Translations under genes and position numbers: made by a program | Assembly: GCA_031279875.1 (NCBI GenBank) | Contig: JAITHS010000232.1 | Location: forward strand, 1-9,775 | DNA: 9,775 nt | From: Tannerella sp. | GTDB lineage: Bacteria > Bacteroidota > Bacteroidia > Bacteroidales > Tannerellaceae | Direction of reading: 5' to 3' | Notes under the pieces: model-generated | The model's database searches: none | What the model saw: only the letters and a program-made list of their open reading frames with translations | Told to the model about the DNA's origin: nothing | Shown: piece by piece, positions 5,523-9,775 of the stretch | Numbering within the stretch: the stretch's first letter is position 1 | Layout: each line of letters begins with the position of its first letter

Positions 5523-6748
5523 TACTCATAAATTGTTATTAACCTATCATAAAAAGATTCTTTAGAGAATTTGCTTTGCGCATCTGCCGCAATCTTCTTA
5601 AAATTGTATGAATCATTGAAATAAGAGAAGCATTCGACTATTTTGTTGCGAAGAGAGGGAATATTGCCGGAAGGGAAAAGCATTCCGTTGACGTTTTCTT
5701 CTATCAGTTCGGGAATGCCGCCGATGTTGGCTCCGAGAACAGGTGTTCCTGCCGACAATGCTTCGATGATACCAAGCGGATTGTTTTCATAGCAAACCGA
5801 CGGCATGACGAGCAAACGTGCATGCTCAATTATCGGCAACACTTTTTCCGGTTTCAGACGTCCTGTAAATTCTATTTTTGAACTTTCAAACTCGTTGCGA
5901 TAAGAAGTCAACAACGGCCCGTCGCCTACGATTATCAGTTTGTAGGGCAGTTCATTTGCTGCTTTAAGAAGTGAATAAACACCTTTTTCGCCCGATAGAC
6001 GGCCTACATAACAGTAATAATGCTGTTTAGGAGATAATAGAGATGATGTTATTTCCCGATGATTAAAACTGTCGAAATTGTGCAACACGTCAATTTTTGA
6101 AGGGTTAAAACCGGCGGATATCATTTTCTCTTTGAGAAACCGGCTCGGAGAGATGAAGCAGTCGGTATATTTTTGCAGTCGTTGTCGGTTCCAGTAAACA
6201 GATTCAAACCATGCCATCAAACTTGCTGCCAAACTTCCTTTCATGCACCGGTATTTTATTACCGGGCTTTTGCTTATTGCTCCGAAAGGGTCAAAAGACT
6301 TTTGAGCGAAACACATTTCGCACGGTTTGTCGTTGTTGCGACAGGCATAAGCAGGGCATATCAGTTTGTAATCGTGTAGCGTCCACACGGTACGGATACC
6401 GCGACGGTGGGCTATTTGAGCAATAACGGGCGACAGATACGAGTGGATATTGTTGAGATGAACTACATCGGGACGAAATTCTTCCAACAAGCGTTTGAAG
6501 TTATCAACGACGCCGCCGAAACCAAACAAACGCGCTGCTGCTTTGGCTTTCTCTTGCCAGCTCGGAGCGGCAAAGTCTATCATGGCAGGGAAGAAACGCT
6601 CCATTTCGGAAGGACGATTTTGAGGATGAGCCACGCTGAATACAGCCGTTCGATGCCCTTTCGACCGCAACAATGCTTCGGTATTAAACACCGATATGCA
6701 ATCTCCGCCTCGCGGATAATAAAACTTATTGACTAACAGTATCTTCAT
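5522..6748 (-). CDS. GT4-family glycosyltransferase (GT-B fold)
   Basis: The predicted 408-residue cytoplasmic enzyme should transfer a sugar from an activated nucleotide donor to a growing surface polysaccharide; donor and acceptor cannot be read from sequence. The N-terminal acceptor domain opens with KILLVNKFYYPRGGD (2-16), a glycine-rich loop, and has HLNNIHSYLS at 97-106 and TLHDYKLICP at 123-132. The C-terminal donor domain has YVGRLSGEKGV at 247-257 and IIVGDGPL at 272-279. The E-x7-E motif, Glu321 and Glu329 in ENNPLGIIEA, is the retaining GT4 signature and is followed by AGTPVLGANIGGIPELI. A cysteine group (131, 136, 143, 146, 168) follows the HDYKLICP motif, as in a subgroup of capsule-type GT4 enzymes. 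The ATG at 6748 overlaps the end of the upstream gene by 23 bases, implying translational coupling. It is the last gene of the operon. Confidence 0.92.
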   Translation of the reverse strand: MKILLVNKFYYPRGGDCISVFNTEALLRSKGHRTAVFSVAHPQNRPSEMERFFPAMIDFAAPSWQEKAKAAARLFGFGGVVDNFKRLLEEFRPDVVHLNNIHSYLSPVIAQIAHRRGIRTVWTLHDYKLICPAYACRNNDKPCEMCFAQKSFDPFGAISKSPVIKYRCMKGSLAASLMAWFESVYWNRQRLQKYTDCFISPSRFLKEKMISAGFNPSKIDVLHNFDSFNHREITSSLLSPKQHYYCYVGRLSGEKGVYSLLKAANELPYKLIIVGDGPLLTSYRNEFESSKIEFTGRLKPEKVLPIIEHARLLVMPSVCYENNPLGIIEALSAGTPVLGANIGGIPELIEENVNGMLFPSGNIPSLRNKIVECFSYFNDSYNFKKIAADAQSKFSKESFYDRLITIYE

Positions 6749-7979
6749 CTTGTTTTAGTAATTTTGACCGTTCTGCTTTTTGTTTGATTTCCGATAACGT
6801 CCAACCCATCAGCATCATCATAAATATTCCGCGATTATGTGTTATTGTAGAATCGGACGTGCTTTCGATTAAAAAGAAAATAATTATCATCAACATTATA
6901 ACCGATTCTTTGCGACAGTTATAATTGAACGCTTTGAGAGATTTTACGGCAAGATAGATGAAAAAACCGAAAAACAGTGCCACACCGACATATCCGAACT
7001 GCGCCAAAGCAGGATAATAAGTATCAACAATAAACGAATTGAAGTCTTTCGATAAACCGTGCATCTTATCCATGCCGTATTTTGCGTAAATTGGAGAATA
7101 ATATTGTTGTGAAGCAAAAGTAGCATACGAGCCGAAGCCCGAACCGAACGGAATATAGTCGGATAAAATCTTTGTAGAAAAAAAGAAAAGAGCCATGCGC
7201 GCATACAAATCGGACGCCTTTCGTCCGTCTCCGAACCCTCCCGTTACAAAATAGTAATAAATTTTGTTCCACGAAGCCATTATCCCAAGTCCCAAAGCGG
7301 CAAGTGTAAATGAAACATTCTTGAAATTGAGCTTCATACGAAACGAATTGTTAAAGTACACAAGCATAGCAATGCCGATAGCAAAAAAACCATAATGCTT
7401 TGAACGGGTTGAAAATAAACCTATTGCAAGTATCACGACAGTAAAAAATCTATCCGTAGCAGAATAATTGCTGCAATACAAATACAGCAGTGCGCAAACC
7501 GACGATGCCGTAGCTAATCTGGAGACATGAACAAACGTATATTCAATCAGTTCCGACGACACATACATCCCCAACGCTACCGCCAAAACATAAAGGCTGC
7601 ATATTACAGCCACCTGTTTGAGTATCAGTTTTTGATTGTCGGTAAACTCCGGTTTTAAAGCATAAGCGCAAAAGAACGCAAGGTAGGGCTTGAACTGGAT
7701 AATAAAATCGGTTATTATTGCGGCTTTGGTATTTGACTTTATAATAAACGAATATAGCAGATAAAACAGGAAAACAGCGATAACGATAAGGAAAAAACGG
7801 TCAAACTCCCATGTCTTTGTTTTAAAAACCTTATAACAATACAAAGCAAGCAGCAACACAACGCATATCTCATCTATGTACATAAAACCAAGAACCGTTA
7901 TCGTGTCATAAAAAATGACGCCGAAAATCAGTGTGAAGACTGTTAGATTGAAAAACTGTTTTGTCAGGAATGTCTGCAT
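6726..7979 (-). CDS. Polytopic O-antigen polymerase / ligase-family protein (Wzy-like)
   Basis: This 417-residue inner-membrane protein has about 11-12 predicted membrane segments (roughly 10-26, 33-50, 62-80, 94-108, 119-139, 155-169, 178-190, 195-209, 222-237, 322-345, 359-373, 383-395). A long periplasm-type loop at about 240-320 lies between the last clusters. The loop contains ARMALFFFSTKILSDYIPFG and then GSGFGS at 279-284, with Arg261, resembling the conserved loop of the Wzy / O-antigen ligase superfamily. STRSKHYG at 190-197 fits the usual short Ser-Arg motif. Such proteins polymerise undecaprenyl-linked repeat units or ligate glycans, and sequence alone does not separate the two roles. 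The neighbouring GT4 enzyme and Wzi-like protein favour capsule or exopolysaccharide polymerisation. The gene starts 6 bases after the upstream stop codon and overlaps the next gene by 23 bases. The soluble tail is highly charged (KQKAERSKLLKQDED). Confidence 0.82.
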   Translation of the reverse strand: MQTFLTKQFFNLTVFTLIFGVIFYDTITVLGFMYIDEICVVLLLALYCYKVFKTKTWEFDRFFLIVIAVFLFYLLYSFIIKSNTKAAIITDFIIQFKPYLAFFCAYALKPEFTDNQKLILKQVAVICSLYVLAVALGMYVSSELIEYTFVHVSRLATASSVCALLYLYCSNYSATDRFFTVVILAIGLFSTRSKHYGFFAIGIAMLVYFNNSFRMKLNFKNVSFTLAALGLGIMASWNKIYYYFVTGGFGDGRKASDLYARMALFFFSTKILSDYIPFGSGFGSYATFASQQYYSPIYAKYGMDKMHGLSKDFNSFIVDTYYPALAQFGYVGVALFFGFFIYLAVKSLKAFNYNCRKESVIMLMIIIFFLIESTSDSTITHNRGIFMMMLMGWTLSEIKQKAERSKLLKQDEDTVSQ

Positions 7980-7985
7980 ATAATT

Positions 7986-9470
7986 TTAGTAAGAACCGTT
8001 TTTAATTATTGTCAGATTTAGTCCTGTTCCTTTGCTGAACATGTTGCCGGTATCGGTTGCAGCGTCAAGTTTTAATTGCCACCCGTTTAAACGGGGATGA
8101 TAAAACGTCAAACCTGCACCTGTCATAACGCCGGTTGATTTTTTCAGCAATGGTCTGCCGTGCGTCCCCCAGCCGTTAATCGACGTTACAAGCGCCCTGT
8201 AAGCTATTATTGACGACAGATAGCCTTTGACGCCGAAATGCAACGCCTGTACGCGGTTGTTTTCAAACCCTAACCAGCCCGAACTGTTGTATTCGGGCGA
8301 CTTTATGAGCGGCGTACCGATAGAGCGGCTGTAATAAGAAAGACCGGTGGAATAGTTTCCGGCATGATTGTAATAGTCATCACCGCCACCGCCGAAGCCG
8401 GGGTATTTATCGTGGTCGAAATCAATTTTATGAAACGGCCCGCTTTGGTGGCAAGTGTTGAGAAACTCTATCACAAGACTGTTGAGCAGCGCAAAATGCG
8501 GAATATTAACCTGCAATCCGTATAGCCCGTCGGGATAGTTATACCACTCCATTCCGGAAGCATCGTCGAAAAAATGTTGCTTGTAAACAAACGCTGCAAA
8601 ACCGTTTCGGGCAACATAGCCTGCTTTGATGTCGTAACTGCCGACATGATTGCCTAATACGTTGATTATATCACCCGGAGTAGCATCGGCACCGCCGGAA
8701 CGAGACAAAACGATACGTACAAAATCTTTCCACGAGTGCGGCTGGACGCCGATGACGGGGTTGTTGGAAACGCCGCCCCACTGTGCGCGGTGCCGCAAAC
8801 CTATTATCAGCGAGAGCGGAAAGCCGTTGCGTGTGTCGGAAAGCCTTATATGCAGCGACTTGTGATGCCAAAGGACGTCGCGGATGTAGTATGCGTCTTT
8901 ATTGTGTTTATATTTCAGATAATCGGTATCATACGATTTGCCCAGAGCGAAATCGCCTCTGAACTGCAACCAGCCGTGTGTATAAGGAATGACGGTAAAC
9001 TGCGGCACGGCAAGTCTTATTTCCGGTATAGGACGTGCATTGGCAGACTGCACCATGTCGCCGCTGCTAATGTCCCTGTCAAAGAGCGAGATATAGTTTT
9101 CTTTCACACCGATAGAGAGCAGTAGTATCTTATATCCGACTTCGGCAAAACCCTGTTGCAGAAAGACGTTACGGTAATGATGACTGCTTGCAATCATATC
9201 GGTGCCGAGATTGACATAAAAGTTGTTGCCGAGCTTATGCTCATGCGTAACGGCAACCCGCAGATAGCCGTTGCCCGCTTCGAGAGGAACAACGCCGTAA
9301 CGGTTTGACACATTCCAAAACGGCGTCTTGCTGCCCGTAGCAACCGAGCCTAACATTTCTATCTTCCAATCAGTTGTTCCGCCTGTTTCGCCTGTTTCAA
9401 TGCCTGCCTCTTGGGCGTGTCCGAAATAACAAATCATTATACCATATAATAATATAGTTGCTTTATGCAT
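7986..9470 (-). CDS. Wzi-like outer-membrane capsule assembly protein
   Basis: The predicted protein has 494 residues and a signal peptide ending at about residue 20 (GHAQ, then EAG). The mature part alternates polar and aromatic beta strands, as in an outer-membrane barrel. Family marks are TPFWNVSNRYG at 49-59 near the N-terminus, repeated RG/LGxSYDTDY-like strands, and the late block DDYYNHAGNYSTGLSYYSRS (364-383) followed by IGTPL at 384-388. These are typical of the Bacteroidota branch of the capsule assembly Wzi family. E. coli Wzi is a lectin-like outer-membrane protein that anchors group 1 capsule to the surface; the same role here is inferred. It is the first gene of the three-gene polysaccharide operon, 6 bases from the polymerase-like gene. 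The ATG at 9470 is chosen because the signal peptide follows directly. No strong promoter is seen upstream; ATATTTTG near 9500 is a poor -7 match. Confidence 0.85.
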   Translation of the reverse strand: MHKATILLYGIMICYFGHAQEAGIETGETGGTTDWKIEMLGSVATGSKTPFWNVSNRYGVVPLEAGNGYLRVAVTHEHKLGNNFYVNLGTDMIASSHHYRNVFLQQGFAEVGYKILLLSIGVKENYISLFDRDISSGDMVQSANARPIPEIRLAVPQFTVIPYTHGWLQFRGDFALGKSYDTDYLKYKHNKDAYYIRDVLWHHKSLHIRLSDTRNGFPLSLIIGLRHRAQWGGVSNNPVIGVQPHSWKDFVRIVLSRSGGADATPGDIINVLGNHVGSYDIKAGYVARNGFAAFVYKQHFFDDASGMEWYNYPDGLYGLQVNIPHFALLNSLVIEFLNTCHQSGPFHKIDFDHDKYPGFGGGGDDYYNHAGNYSTGLSYYSRSIGTPLIKSPEYNSSGWLGFENNRVQALHFGVKGYLSSIIAYRALVTSINGWGTHGRPLLKKSTGVMTGAGLTFYHPRLNGWQLKLDAATDTGNMFSKGTGLNLTIIKNGSY

Positions 9471-9602
9471 AAATAACGTTTTCTTTCATAACGTCAAAAT
9501 ATGTATTTTAGTGTTTGTTGAAAGAAAAACTTGCCGCGGTTTATAATTCTTACCGGATTTTGCAGGTGCGCCCGAATTAGCAGCCGTAACGGACAGGGCA
9601 TT

Positions 9603-9655
9603 CGTAATTGGTAGCAGGAATGATAGCACCAAACGATAGGTAATGACGGTACCAC
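9603..9655 (-). repeat. Intergenic repeat module A, right copy (inverted)
   Basis: Its reverse complement matches 5384-5436 at 47 of 53 positions without gaps. The six differences are scattered substitutions. It lies about 130 bases upstream of the first gene of the polysaccharide operon, while the left copy lies about 90 bases beyond the last gene. Confidence 0.85.
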
Positions 9656-9656
9656 A

Positions 9657-9694
9657 AAACCCTTGCAGTGGTTTTAGAACCCTGCAAGCGGTTT
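9657..9694 (-). repeat. Intergenic repeat module B, right copy (inverted)
   Basis: Its reverse complement matches 5471-5507 with one inserted base and two substitutions. Here module B touches module A with one base between them. At the left locus they are 34 bases apart, in the other order, and separated by the degenerate heptamer array. Confidence 0.8.
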
Positions 9695-9775
9695 TCGGCA
9701 ACAACCCTTTTATGCGGCGTAACCAAGTGTCGTCCCATGCGGGACTGCGTGGTACATATCCGTTAGTGGTTAGTG

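Larger units (their letters stand above)
9471..9775. other. Gene-free right end with the operon leader and repeat modules
   Basis: No convincing gene lies in these 305 bases. The first part (to about 9540) is the AT-rich leader of the Wzi-like gene. From about 9590 the sequence consists of repeat modules shared with the 5288-5507 region. A 13-base segment, ACAGGGCATTCGT, at 9593-9605 recurs at 5288-5300 in the same orientation. Near the end, TCCC-ATGC-GGGA (about 9733-9744) forms a small hairpin. A 72-codon open frame on the minus strand (9704-9486) runs straight through the repeats and has no recognisable protein character. Confidence 0.6.

Noticed and set aside
9486..9704. 72-codon minus-strand open frame at the right end
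   Set aside because: It overlaps repeat modules A and B and lacks a plausible protein signature. The frame is likely an accident of the repeat.

Overview
The window reads as chromosomal DNA from a member of the Bacteroidota, probably order Bacteroidales. The evidence is the sigma-ABfr type promoter elements (TTTG, about 20 bases, TAnnTTTG), the near absence of Shine-Dalgarno sites, a TonB-dependent receptor with an N-terminal carboxypeptidase-regulatory-like domain, and an outer-membrane protein of the Bacteroidota Wzi-like type. The genus cannot be fixed from the sequence alone.

Layout. Positions 1-251 hold no convincing gene, only a GC-rich imperfect palindrome that looks like a dispersed repeat, followed by a good promoter. 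That promoter drives two identical tandem tRNA-Gly(GCC) genes (252-324 and 363-435), which end in an intrinsic terminator. Only about 30 bases later a plus-strand gene (504-2297) encodes a short, divergent HSP90/HtpG-family ATPase chaperone. A strong stem-loop (2300-2348) separates it from a convergent minus-strand block.

The minus strand then carries two units. Unit one, transcribed leftward from about 5175, encodes a small membrane-anchored histidine-rich protein (5153-4791, TTG start with a Shine-Dalgarno match) and a TonB-dependent outer-membrane receptor (4655-2367). Together they suggest uptake of a metal or metal complex. Unit two, transcribed leftward from 9470, encodes a Wzi-like outer-membrane capsule protein, a multi-membrane-spanning Wzy/O-antigen-ligase-type protein and a GT4 glycosyltransferase. 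The spacing is 6 bp and then a 23-bp overlap, so this is a compact surface-polysaccharide operon.

The most distinctive structure is in the intergenic DNA. Between the two units (5188-5521) lies a mosaic of a heptamer tandem array, nested inverted repeats and short repeat modules. Two of those modules recur in inverted orientation at 9603-9694, beyond the other end of the polysaccharide operon, so that operon sits between inverted copies of the same repeat family. The heptamer array abuts, and supplies the -33 region of, the promoter for the metal-uptake unit, which makes it a candidate for slippage-mediated expression variation. No insertion sequence, integrase, CRISPR array or recognisable defence system is visible.
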